DNA of 37,173 bases, from assembly GCA_905215595.1 (NCBI GenBank), contig CAJMQZ010000005.1, positions 1 to 37,173 on the forward strand, written 5' to 3'. This stretch comes from an uncultured bacterium. GTDB lineage: Bacteria > Bacillota > Clostridia > Oscillospirales > Ruminococcaceae. The notes below the pieces were generated by a model, which was given only the letters and a program-made list of their open reading frames with translations, searched no databases and was not told the origin of the DNA. The position numbers were made by a program, and so were the translations under genes. Below, one piece after another: positions 14,642-21,839 of the stretch; position 1 is the stretch's first letter, and each line of letters starts with the position of its first letter.

Positions 14642-14858
14642 TGCCGGGTAAAAACTGCCGTTTGTAGCAGATCTGTAGCAAATCGAGCCCATTTAACGAA
14701 TCATCGCTCTAAAAATCGAAAAGTCATCATGCATCACACGCAGGGGGTCTGGGGTTCGGATGCCTTTTTGATCCCGAGCTGCTTGCATTTGCGCAACAGC
14801 CCGGGAAACAGGCAAAGACAGGAAAACCGCGCAGATCACGTCCAATAAACAAAGAAAT
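14642..14858. other. non-coding island/core junction
   Basis: This stretch has no supported gene. It marks the change from the AT-richer defence region to GC-rich core genes. Bases 14735-14770 contain a GGGGTTCGG run that, read on the minus strand, gives the string GIRTPDPLRV, a spurious peptide often seen near tRNA-like sequences. A 5-bp stem around a CAC-containing loop (14730-14747) weakly recalls an anticodon arm, but no full tRNA folds. It may be a decayed tRNA or attachment site; weak evidence. Confidence 0.3.
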
Positions 14859-14894
14859 GGCTGCTGCACAGGGAAGAAACCTTGTGCAGCAGCC
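14859..14894 (-). terminator. intrinsic terminator of the BASS transporter gene
   Basis: GGCTGCTGCACA (14859-14870) and TGTGCAGCAGCC (14883-14894) pair perfectly over 12 bp. Read on the minus strand the stem is followed by ATTTCTTTGTTT. It lies 20 nt after the transporter stop codon. Confidence 0.85.
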
Positions 14895-14913
14895 CCTTAT
14901 TGATTGTATAAGA

Positions 14914-15858
14914 TCAGTCCTTCTTCTCTGCGGTGCGGGCAAAGAAATTGGCAAGGACAGCACCGGAAATGTTATGCCACACCGAGAACACAGCGCCGGG
15001 GATAGTTGCCAGCGGATACTGTGCAAAGTGGGCAGCGGCCAGAGAGGTGGCCAGACCGGAGTTCTGCATCCCGACCTCGATGGAAATTGCACGGCACTTG
15101 GTGGAATCCAGCTTCAGCAGCTTGCCCACGCCAAAGCCGGTGAGGTAGCCCAGCAGGTTGTGCAGGATGACCACGGCAAGGATCAGCAGGCCGCTGGTCA
15201 TGATCTTGGCGGAGTTTGCAGAAACAACGGCGCAGATGATGAGCACGATGGCGGTGGTGGAGACCAGCGGCAGCACGCGGACGGCGTTCTGGGTGAAGGC
15301 ATGGAAGAAGTGGTTGACCACAAAGCCAAGTGCGATGGGTACCAGTACTACTTTGACGATGGACAAGAACATATTTACAGGGTTCACATCCACGCGCTGA
15401 CCGGCATACAGCAGGGTGAGCAGCGGGGTGAGGAAGGGTGCCAGCACGGTGGAAACGGCAGTCATACCGACGGACAGTGCAACGTCGCCCTTGGACAGAT
15501 AGGTCATCACGTTAGAGGAGGTGCCGCCGGGGCAGGTACCCACAAGGATGACGCCGATAGCCAGCTCGGTGGGCAGGTGGAACAGCTGCGTCAGCGCCCA
15601 TGCAAGGAAGGGCATCAGGGTGAACTGTGCAATGCAGCCAATGATCACGTCTTTCGGGCGGCTGAACACCACCTTGAAGTCCTCCGGCTTCAGGGTAAGA
15701 CCCATGCCGAACATGACGATGCCCAGCAAGGTGTTGACCCATGCGGTCTTTACCACGCTGAAGGTGCCGGGGAACAGCAGCGCCAGTGCCGCCACCACAA
15801 TGACGATGGCGGCCATGTACTTGCCCACAAAGTCGCTTACTTTTTCCAATGTTTTCAT
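14914..15858 (-). CDS. BASS-family sodium-dependent transporter
   Basis: This 314-aa membrane protein belongs to the bile acid:sodium symporter (BASS) superfamily, whose bacterial members import organic acids with Na+. About nine to ten hydrophobic helices are visible. The signature VGTCPGGTSSNVMTYLSKGD (about 105-125), with a broken helix and conserved Gly/Pro/Ser/Asn, matches the first Na+-binding crossover. VGMQNSGLATSLA near the C-terminus matches the second. ATG 15858 has AAAAGGAG at 7 nt; upstream in-frame starts lie in the leader. Expression is governed by a T-box riboswitch and terminator directly upstream, so uptake responds to an uncharged tRNA. The substrate is therefore probably an amino-acid-related acid rather than bile salt; this is inference. 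Confidence 0.92.
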   Translation of the reverse strand: MKTLEKVSDFVGKYMAAIVIVVAALALLFPGTFSVVKTAWVNTLLGIVMFGMGLTLKPEDFKVVFSRPKDVIIGCIAQFTLMPFLAWALTQLFHLPTELAIGVILVGTCPGGTSSNVMTYLSKGDVALSVGMTAVSTVLAPFLTPLLTLLYAGQRVDVNPVNMFLSIVKVVLVPIALGFVVNHFFHAFTQNAVRVLPLVSTTAIVLIICAVVSANSAKIMTSGLLILAVVILHNLLGYLTGFGVGKLLKLDSTKCRAISIEVGMQNSGLATSLAAAHFAQYPLATIPGAVFSVWHNISGAVLANFFARTAEKKD

Positions 15859-15932
15859 GATAATACTCCTTTTCTGAACGCTTATTTTTGCGGATGCAAA
15901 GGCAATGAAACATCCGGAAAATGGCTTTCCCG

Positions 15933-15982
15933 CAAACAAAAACGCCTTTGTCCCTTACGGTTCGTAAGAGACAAAGGCGTAT
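15933..15982 (-). terminator. T-box regulated terminator
   Basis: ACGCCTTTGTC and GACAAAGGCGT form the core of a long stem (about 15942-15957 with 15964-15980), followed on the minus strand by TTTTTGTTTG. It is the default terminator that the T-box antiterminator would replace. Confidence 0.85.
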
Positions 15983-16237
15983 AAACTCCTCTGCGGTACC
16001 ACTCTTATTGCCGGTGCAAAGCCCGGCCCCTCAGTGCGCATCCAACAATGCGCGGCCCGTGATAACGGGGGCCTGCCGTTCCCGCTTACTGGGGCGCATA
16101 CACCGCCCATTCAGCCGGAAAGCTCGGAGAGGATCTTCCCACGGACGCCCTGCACTGCCTTGCACCATCCGGCAGCTCTCTGCAGCATTCTTTCCGGGTA
16201 CTCTTTCTCGTCATAGCCGAATATTTCACTGCCACGG
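15933..16237 (-). ncRNA. T-box riboswitch upstream of the BASS transporter
   Basis: The minus strand carries the T-box core AGAGTGGTACCGC (16005-15993), matching consensus AGGGTGGNACCGC. Stem I features are visible: GAGAAAGAGTA (AG bulge region) and GGATGGTGCAAGGC (distal-loop GGNTGGTGNAA motif). The specifier area reads GGGAAGATCCTCTCCGAGC (16140-16122). By the common GAA-N-NNN layout the codon would be ATC (isoleucine, 16134-16132); GAT (aspartate) is the alternative one base earlier. Terminator and promoter lie at the expected ends. T-boxes bind uncharged tRNA and then favour read-through. The class is certain; the amino acid is tentative. Confidence 0.92.
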
Positions 16238-16266
16238 AGTATACTCCCCCGGGGGACTGAAGTCAA
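16238..16266 (-). promoter_or_regulatory. promoter of the T-box leader
   Basis: On the minus strand TTGACT (16266-16261) and TATACT (16243-16238) are 17 nt apart. A near-palindrome ACTCCCCC/GGGGGACT fills the spacer. From here to 16367 nothing gene-like is seen. Confidence 0.8.
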
Positions 16267-16367
16267 GGGATATGACCAGTCTGTTTTTTCATCTGGCTCA
16301 TATCATGAATGAAAGCAGCTCATGCGATGACTGCCCCGGTCAGCTTTGCCGGGTGTGGATCTTTTAT

Positions 16368-16404
16368 AAAAAAGTGAAGTGACCGCTGGCCACTTCACCT
16401 TTTT
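16368..16404 (-). terminator. terminator after serA
   Basis: GTGAAGTG (16374-16381) pairs with CACTTCAC (16391-16398), flanked by AAAAAA on the left and TTTTTTAT on the right, so it can work on either strand. It follows the serA stop and closes the serC-serA unit. Confidence 0.85.
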
Positions 16405-16426
16405 TATGTCTCGTGTATTTTTGCTG

Positions 16427-17587
16427 TTACAGGATGCGCACCCGGATGACGGCGGGGATGCTGCTCAGCTTCTCGCTCAGGCGGGCATCCACGGCACCGG
16501 TGGCATCCAGCATGGTGTAGGCCATGTTCTTTTTACTCTTGTTCACCATGTTTTCGATGTTCAGGCCCGCCTCGGTGGTCAGGGCGGTGATCTGGCTGAT
16601 CATGCCCGGCTCGTTCTTGTGGATGATGCAGATGCGCTTGCCGCCGGCACGGGGCTGATGCACCTCCGGCAGGTTGACCGAGTGGGTAATGTTGCCGTTG
16701 CGCAGGTAATCGCTCAGCTCCTGCGCCGCCATGATGGCGCAGTTGTCCTCGGCTTCCGGGGTGGAAGCGCCAAGGTGCGGAGTACACACGATGCCGGGAC
16801 GGCCCAGAATGGCCTCGGAAGGGAAGTCGGTCATGTAGCTGGACACCTTGCCGCTGTCCATGGCTTCCAGCAGGGCAGCGGTGTTCACCAGCTCGCCGCG
16901 GGCGTAGTTCAAAATCTTGACACCATCCTTGCACAGGGCAAGGGTCTGGGTGTTGATGGTGTCCTTGGTGGTGGGCAGGTAGGGCACATGGATGGTGATG
17001 TAGTCGCACAGGGGCAGCATGTCGTTCAGGTTCACGCAATGGTGTACCTGACTGCTCAGGTTCCATGCGGCATCAATGGAGATGTAGGGGTCGTAGCCGT
17101 AGACCTCCATGCCCAGCTCAATGGCGCAGTTGGCCACGCGGGAGCCGATGGCACCCAGACCGATGACACCCAGCGTCTTGCCCTTGATCTCGTTGCCCAC
17201 GAACTGCTTTTTGCCCTTCTCCACGCTCTTTGCCATGGCGGGGTCGCCGGCAAGGCCCTGACACCACTGGGCGGCAACAGCCACATTGCGGCTGCCGGCG
17301 ATCAGCATGCCGATCACCAGCTCGGCCACAGCGTTGGCGTTGGCACCGGGGGTGTTGAACACCACGATGCCCTGCTCACTGCAGCGGTCCAACGGGATGT
17401 TGTTCACGCCGGCACCGGCGCGGGCGATGGCCAGAAGATTGTCGTTGAAGGCGGTATTCAGCATGTCGGCGCTGCGAACGAGGATGCCGTCCGGGGCATC
17501 GGTGTCCACAGCCACGTCAAACTGCTTGTTGTTCAGCTTTGCCAGACCCACCGGGCTGATGGCGTTCAAAGTTTTGATGGTGTACAT
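16427..17587 (-). CDS. serA: D-3-phosphoglycerate dehydrogenase
   Basis: SerA oxidises 3-phosphoglycerate to 3-phosphohydroxypyruvate with NAD+, the first step of serine synthesis. The 386-aa protein has the D-2-hydroxyacid dehydrogenase pattern: LARAGAGVNNIP near residue 55, a Rossmann GVIGLGAIGSRVA (about 140-152), NYARGELVNTAAL with the substrate arginine (about 230), and TPHLGASTPEAEDN with the catalytic histidine (about 278). An ACT domain ends the protein (ICIIHKNEPGMISQITALTTEAGLNIENM), the usual site for serine feedback. This is a compact form without the intervening domain. It lies downstream of serC on the same strand; a palindromic repeat fills the gap. The start has a weak AAGGGAAA site. 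Confidence 0.95.
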   Translation of the reverse strand: MYTIKTLNAISPVGLAKLNNKQFDVAVDTDAPDGILVRSADMLNTAFNDNLLAIARAGAGVNNIPLDRCSEQGIVVFNTPGANANAVAELVIGMLIAGSRNVAVAAQWCQGLAGDPAMAKSVEKGKKQFVGNEIKGKTLGVIGLGAIGSRVANCAIELGMEVYGYDPYISIDAAWNLSSQVHHCVNLNDMLPLCDYITIHVPYLPTTKDTINTQTLALCKDGVKILNYARGELVNTAALLEAMDSGKVSSYMTDFPSEAILGRPGIVCTPHLGASTPEAEDNCAIMAAQELSDYLRNGNITHSVNLPEVHQPRAGGKRICIIHKNEPGMISQITALTTEAGLNIENMVNKSKKNMAYTMLDATGAVDARLSEKLSSIPAVIRVRIL

Positions 17588-17617
17588 AGTCCAGATTTCC
17601 CTTCTATTATACAGGAA

Positions 17618-17750
17618 CCCTCTCAGTCACGGCTTGCGCCGTGCCAGCTCTCCCGAAGGGCGAGCTTATAAAGCGGGCTCTATCATGTTGTTCTTCTGAT
17701 AAAAAGCTCCCCCCTCGGGGGAGCTGCCGAACGAAGTAAGGCTGAGAGGG
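17618..17750. repeat. palindromic intergenic repeat element, copy 1
   Basis: The element begins CCCTCTCAGTCACGGC and ends GGCTGAGAGGG, so its ends are inverted. Inside lie GCTTGCGCCGTGCCAGCTC and AAAGCTCCCCCCTCGGGGGAGC hairpins. It almost fills the gap between serC and serA and abuts the serC stop codon. Three related copies occur at 19.15, 28.01 and 30.41 kb. Confidence 0.85.
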
Positions 17751-17751
17751 G

Positions 17752-18834
17752 TTATGCATTCTCTTTGCGGAACTTCTCCATGAAGTCCACCAGCTTGTCC
17801 ACACCCTCGGCAGGCATGGCGTTATAGATGGAAGCACGCATACCGCCTACCAGACGGTGACCCTTCAGGTTCACAAAGCCCGCCTCGGCGGCTTCGGCGC
17901 AGAACTTTTTGTCCATGTCCGGGTTGGGGCTGGTGAAGGTGACGTTCATGGTGCTGCGGTAGCGGTGCTCCACAGGGTTCGTGAAGAACTCCTGCCCGTC
18001 CAGATAGTCGTACAGCACCTTGGCCTTGGCTTCGTTGATCTTCTGCATATTGGACAGACCGCCGATGTCGTTTTCCAGATACTTGAGCACCAGACCGGTC
18101 ATGTAGATGCACCAGCACGGCGGAGTGTTGTACATGCTGTCCTTTGCCAGCAGGGTGGTGTAGTTCATCATGGTGGGCACGTTGTCTGCGGCGTGACCCA
18201 GCAGGTCGTCCCGGATGATGGCAATGGCCATACCGGCGGGGGCTACGTTCTTCTGCACGCCAAAGTAGATGCAGCCGTACTTGCTGACGTCCACGGGCTT
18301 GGAAAGGATCATGGAGCTCATATCTGCCACCAGCGGCACGCCCTCCACCTGCGGCAGCTCCACATACTGGGTGCCGAAGATGGTGTTGTTCTGGCAAATG
18401 TGGATGTAGCTGGCGTCCTTGTCATAGTCGATAGCGTTTACATTCGGGATATAAGTGAAGCTTTTATCCTTACTGGATGCTACGATCTTGGCCTCGCCGA
18501 ACTTGGCGGCCTCCTTGGCAGCCAGACCCGAGAAGTTGCCGGACACGATGTAGTCTGCCTTGCCGGTGGTCATAAAGTTCAGCGGCACCATGGCGAACTG
18601 CTGGGTAGCACCGCCCTGAAAAAAGCCCACCTTGTAGTTATCGGGAATGTTCATCACCCGGCGCAGGGAAGCTTCGGTGTCCTTGATGATGGCGTCGAAC
18701 CACTTGCTGCGGTGGCTCATCTCCATGACGCTCTGACCGCTGTCGCCGTATTCCAGTAGCTCGGCCTGTGCCTGCCGCAGCACCTTTTCGGGCAGCATGC
18801 TGGGGCCTGCGCTGAAGTTATATACTCGTGCCAT
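17752..18834 (-). CDS. serC: phosphoserine aminotransferase
   Basis: SerC transfers the amino group of glutamate to 3-phosphohydroxypyruvate, giving phosphoserine, with pyridoxal phosphate. The 360-aa length is normal. The family start YNFSAGPSMLPEKVL, the HRSKWFDAII region and the cofactor lysine in FGVQKNVAPAG (K195) are all present, as is the C-terminal GHRLVGGMRASIYNA. ATG 18834 has AAAGGAGAGG at 6 nt; the frame remains open further upstream but that part is not conserved. It is the first gene of a serC-serA unit on the minus strand. No serB-type phosphatase is in the window. Confidence 0.97.
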   Translation of the reverse strand: MARVYNFSAGPSMLPEKVLRQAQAELLEYGDSGQSVMEMSHRSKWFDAIIKDTEASLRRVMNIPDNYKVGFFQGGATQQFAMVPLNFMTTGKADYIVSGNFSGLAAKEAAKFGEAKIVASSKDKSFTYIPNVNAIDYDKDASYIHICQNNTIFGTQYVELPQVEGVPLVADMSSMILSKPVDVSKYGCIYFGVQKNVAPAGMAIAIIRDDLLGHAADNVPTMMNYTTLLAKDSMYNTPPCWCIYMTGLVLKYLENDIGGLSNMQKINEAKAKVLYDYLDGQEFFTNPVEHRYRSTMNVTFTSPNPDMDKKFCAEAAEAGFVNLKGHRLVGGMRASIYNAMPAEGVDKLVDFMEKFRKENA

Positions 18835-18917
18835 AATGAACCTCTCCTTTTCCTGTGATACGCCTGTCACGCAGCACCGCCGTTTTTGCGGTGCGTCTGT
18901 TGCTTTCCGTAGCCGTA

Positions 18918-18947
18918 GTATACCGGTTTTTCCCTGCCGAAAACAAG
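18918..18947 (-). promoter_or_regulatory. likely serC promoter
   Basis: On the minus strand TATACT (18923-18918) has TTGTTT (18947-18942) 18 nt upstream. A hairpin with GCACCGC/GCGGTGC arms (18874-18894) lies in the leader. Confidence 0.5.
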
Positions 18948-19086
18948 AGCATCTTTGCACAAAGATATGGCCCCTGTACCCCGCCTGATGGCACAAAGCA
19001 TACAAATGTGCGCCGTGTAGGGACAAAATATAAGACAATTGTAAAAGAAGCGCACTGTGCCTTGATTCCATGCGGATTTTCCGCCC

Positions 19087-19115
19087 TTGCACCTTTGGCA
19101 GAAATGCGGTATACT
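19087..19115 (+). promoter_or_regulatory. likely promoter of the BlaI-type gene
   Basis: TTGCAC (19087-19092) and TATACT (19110-19115) are 17 nt apart on the plus strand. The transcript would carry a leader of about 280 nt, most of it a palindromic repeat element (19149-19345). No other gene is seen between serC and 19404. Confidence 0.55.
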
Positions 19116-19148
19116 GGAGATACTAAGACAAATGTAAAAGGAAACTTC

Positions 19149-19345
19149 CTCGGTCAAACCCTGTGGGTTTGCCAGCTCCCTCGGAGAGGGAGCCTCTGGC
19201 GGGTACCCCTTCCGTCTTGCCGCTTCGCGTCAAGCCACCTTCCCCAAGGGGACGGCTTTAGCGGTAGCGAGAAAGTTTCCGGCATAGCCCAAAGGCGTCC
19301 CCTTGGGGGAGCTGGCTGCGAACGCAGTGAGCAGACTGAGGGGGT
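19149..19345. repeat. palindromic intergenic repeat element, copy 2 (compound)
   Basis: A first unit (CCTCGGTCAAACCC... GAGGGAGCC) is joined to a second that runs from CCCTTCCGTCTTGCCGC to GCAGACTGAGGGGG. The second has long arms CCCCAAGGGGACGGC and GGCGTCCCCTTGGGG around a core containing AAAGTTTCCGGCATAGCC. The core is the reverse complement of the core in copy 4. Confidence 0.85.
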
Positions 19346-19403
19346 ATTTCGGTAGCGCCTGAGAGGGCGTTTCCGCTAAAAAACATTTACGGAGGTACAA
19401 CAG

Positions 19404-19826
19404 ATGTACGGTTTACCGGATACCCTGCGGCCGCTTTCGGCGGCGGAAGAACAGGTGATGCTTGCGGTGTGGGCGTGCCCGGGCGTGGCGGCGCGGCGGG
19501 ACATCAGCCAGAAACTCAAGGCCACCGGCTGGGCAGCAGCCACGGTGCTGAATTTTCTCTACCGGTTGGAGGAAAAAGGCTGGGTCAGGTCGGCAAAGCA
19601 GGGCAACTGCAACGTGTATGTGCCGCTGGTCACCCGGCGGGCGTACGGTGTGTACTGTATGCGGCAGCGGCTGGATACCCTGTTTGACGGCGACCTTGCC
19701 GCCGCCGTCCATGCGCTGGTAAGCGAGAGCGGCTGCTCCCAGAGCGCCTTGGAGCAGGCCATCCGGGTGCTGGAAGAGAAGCATCAGGAGACGGAGGAGT
19801 ACGATCTGTACGACCCCTATGGCTGA
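19404..19826 (+). CDS. BlaI/MecI/CopY-type transcriptional regulator
   Basis: This 140-aa protein has the winged-helix layout of the BlaI family: LSAAEEQVMLAVWACPGVAARRDISQKL, then ATVLNFLYRLEEKGWVRSAKQGNCNVYVPLVTRRAY, followed by a C-terminal dimer helix region with the family's RLDTLFDGDLAAAVHALVSE. Such repressors usually control beta-lactam or metal genes and are paired with a BlaR1 membrane protease; no such partner lies here. The ATG follows GGAGG. The next gene is citrate synthase with its own promoter. Target and signal are unknown. Confidence 0.85.
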   Translation: MYGLPDTLRPLSAAEEQVMLAVWACPGVAARRDISQKLKATGWAAATVLNFLYRLEEKGWVRSAKQGNCNVYVPLVTRRAYGVYCMRQRLDTLFDGDLAAAVHALVSESGCSQSALEQAIRVLEEKHQETEEYDLYDPYG

Positions 19827-19856
19827 ATTGTTTCATATTTTTTTACAAAATGTTGG

Positions 19857-19885
19857 TTGACAGCGAAATATCCGTTCTGTAATAT
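19857..19885 (+). promoter_or_regulatory. citrate synthase promoter
   Basis: A perfect TTGACA (19857-19862) and TAATAT (19880-19885) are 17 nt apart, about 60 nt before the start codon. Confidence 0.8.
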
Positions 19886-19944
19886 AAAAACTATTAAAAA
19901 ATGAGAAACTGATATGGACGAACAGGAAAGGAGCAGCCAGACAC

Positions 19945-21303
19945 ATGGATCATTTGCAGAATATATTAAGCTACTTCGACCAGCAGCAGCCCCTTTGCGC
20001 AGAGCATGACCGCATCCCCAAGGACCTTTATCGGGAGTTCGGGGTCAAGGCCGGTTTGCGCGACGAGACCGGCAAGGGCGTGCTGGCAGGTCTGACCAAC
20101 ATCTCGGACATCCGGGCGTTCCAGTATGTGGACGGGGTCAAGCACCCGGCAGACGGTCAGCTGCTGTACCGTGGCTATGATGTAAAAGACCTCATCAACG
20201 GCAGCCGCGGCAGCCGCTTTGCCTTTGAGGAGGCGGGCTATCTGCTGCTGTTTGGTCAGCTGCCCACCCCGGAGCAGTTGGAACAGTTCTGTGCGGTGCT
20301 GGGCGAGTGCCGCACCATGCCCACCAACTTTACCCGCGATGTCATTATGAAGGCACCCAGCCACGATATCATGAACAGCATGGCGCGCAGCGTGCTGACG
20401 CTGGCCTCCTACGACCCAAAGGTGGCAGACTTGGACACCGCCAATGTGCTGCGCCAGAGCATCCAGCTGGCGGGCATCTTCCCCATGCTGGCGGTGTACA
20501 GCTACCACGCCTATAACCACTACGAAAAAGACGCCAGTATGTATATCCACCGCCCGGACCCCAGCCTTTCCACCGCAGAGAATTTTTTGCGGATGCTGCG
20601 CCCGGATATGCAGTACACCCCGCTGGAAGCCCGCGTGTTGGACGTGGCGCTGCTGCTGCACGCCGAGCACGGCGGCGGCAACAACTCCACCTTTACCACC
20701 CGCGTGGTCACCTCCTCCGGCACCGACACCTACTCGGCCATGGCGGCGGCGCTGTGCTCCCTCAAGGGCCCGCGCCACGGCGGTGCAAACCTGATGGTCA
20801 TGCACATGATGCAGAACATCCGGGACAACCTCCACAACCTCGAGGACGACGAGGAGCTGGAAGCCTACCTGAAAAAGCTGCTCCACGGCGAGGCCTTTGA
20901 CCGCAAGGGTCTGATCTACGGCATGGGTCACGCCGTCTACTCCCTGAGCGACCCGCGCGAGGTGGTGTTCAAGGGCTATGTGGAGCAGCTTGCCCACGAA
21001 AAAGGCCGGGACAAGGATCTTTCCCTCTACACCCGTATCGAGCGCATGGCACCCCAGCTTATCGCGCAGGAGCGCAAGATCTTCAAGGGCGTCAGCCCCA
21101 ACGTGGACTTTTACAGCGGCTTTGTGTACGAGATGCTGGGCATCCCCATGGAACTGTACACCCCGCTGTTTGCCGTGGCGCGCATCATGGGCTGGAGTGC
21201 CCACCGCATCGAGGAGCTGCTCAGCGCCAATAAGATCATCCGCCCGGCCTACAAGAGCCTTGGCGGCACCCACGATTATATCCCGCGCAGCCAGCGGGCA
21301 TAA
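19945..21303 (+). CDS. gltA: citrate synthase
   Basis: Citrate synthase condenses oxaloacetate and acetyl-CoA to citrate. The 452-aa protein shows the family signatures QLLYRGYDVKDLI, LLLHAEHGGGNNSTFTTR (H239/H242), GLIYGMGHAVY (catalytic H329) and SPNVDFYSGFVY (catalytic D388). It carries an N-terminal extension compared with short type II enzymes (about 60 residues before 'GL.NISDI'), a form common in Clostridia. AAAGGAG precedes the ATG. A MarR-like gene follows after 15 nt and probably shares the transcript. In an anaerobe the enzyme most likely feeds glutamate synthesis rather than a full cycle. Confidence 0.96.
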   Translation: MDHLQNILSYFDQQQPLCAEHDRIPKDLYREFGVKAGLRDETGKGVLAGLTNISDIRAFQYVDGVKHPADGQLLYRGYDVKDLINGSRGSRFAFEEAGYLLLFGQLPTPEQLEQFCAVLGECRTMPTNFTRDVIMKAPSHDIMNSMARSVLTLASYDPKVADLDTANVLRQSIQLAGIFPMLAVYSYHAYNHYEKDASMYIHRPDPSLSTAENFLRMLRPDMQYTPLEARVLDVALLLHAEHGGGNNSTFTTRVVTSSGTDTYSAMAAALCSLKGPRHGGANLMVMHMMQNIRDNLHNLEDDEELEAYLKKLLHGEAFDRKGLIYGMGHAVYSLSDPREVVFKGYVEQLAHEKGRDKDLSLYTRIERMAPQLIAQERKIFKGVSPNVDFYSGFVYEMLGIPMELYTPLFAVARIMGWSAHRIEELLSANKIIRPAYKSLGGTHDYIPRSQRA

Positions 21304-21318
21304 AGGGAGGGCATCAGC

Positions 21319-21771
21319 ATGGAAGAAATGCAGCAGCATCAGGGGGAATGGTTCTTCCTCCACGAGCTCAACGTGGATAAGGTGTTCAGCACCATCCAGC
21401 GGGCAGATTATCTCATCCTGTATTATATCAAGGTGGCGCAGGAGGCACATCCCGGCGAAAAACTCTATCTTGCCGACCTTGCCGCCGCCATGGGGCTGCG
21501 GGTGACCGAGCTTTCCAAGGGCATCGAGAAGCTGCAGGACAGCGGCTTTGTAACGTGGAAAACCGACCGCGAGGCCGGGCGCACCTATGTGGAGCTTTCC
21601 AGCAAGGCGGTGGAGCTGATGGCGGAGGAGCAGGCGCTTTTGCAGCGCTGCTACCGCCGGATGCGCACTGAGCTTGGAGACGAAGAGCTGCGCCGCGCCG
21701 CTGCCACCATGCAGCGCGCCACCGCCATCCTGAAAGAAGAGCGGGAGAAGGAGTTCCCGGCAGCGCAGTAA
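21319..21771 (+). CDS. MarR-like winged-helix regulator
   Basis: This 150-aa protein follows citrate synthase by 15 nt and has a GGGAGG site. The order of helices and wing is MarR-like: ADYLILYYIKVAQE, LYLADLAAAMGLRVTELSKGIEKLQDSGFVTWKTDREAGRTYVELSSKAVELM, then a C-terminal helix. MarR proteins bind palindromic DNA as dimers and respond to small molecules. Cotranscription with gltA suggests a link to central carbon or amino acid supply, but no binding site was identified nearby. Confidence 0.8.
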   Translation: MEEMQQHQGEWFFLHELNVDKVFSTIQRADYLILYYIKVAQEAHPGEKLYLADLAAAMGLRVTELSKGIEKLQDSGFVTWKTDREAGRTYVELSSKAVELMAEEQALLQRCYRRMRTELGDEELRRAAATMQRATAILKEEREKEFPAAQ

Positions 21772-21780
21772 CGATTATGA

Positions 21781-21831
21781 AAGAAAGATACCGGACAGCT
21801 TTGTAGGCCGCCCGGTATCTTTCTTTTTATA
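21781..21831 (+). terminator. terminator of the gltA unit
   Basis: AAGAAAGATACCGG (21781-21794) and CCGGTATCTTTCTT (21812-21825) form a 14-bp perfect stem followed by TTTTTAT. It separates the gltA unit from the converging minus-strand genes. Confidence 0.9.
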
Positions 21832-21839
21832 AAAATATT

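Noticed and set aside
14315..14692. 125-codon minus-strand ORF opposite the ART partner gene
   Set aside because: It overlaps the translationally coupled plus-strand gene and has no ribosome site; its hydrophobic look comes from the reverse of Lys/Gln codons.
14720..14790. Intact tRNA gene
   Set aside because: A GGGGTTCGG run and a small stem suggest one, but no acceptor stem or D arm pairs and the T stem fails.
19966..21450. Long minus-strand open frame of about 490 codons opposite citrate synthase
   Set aside because: It mirrors the GC-rich gltA gene, has a His/Val/Gln/Gly-rich composition typical of antisense frames and no recognisable domain.
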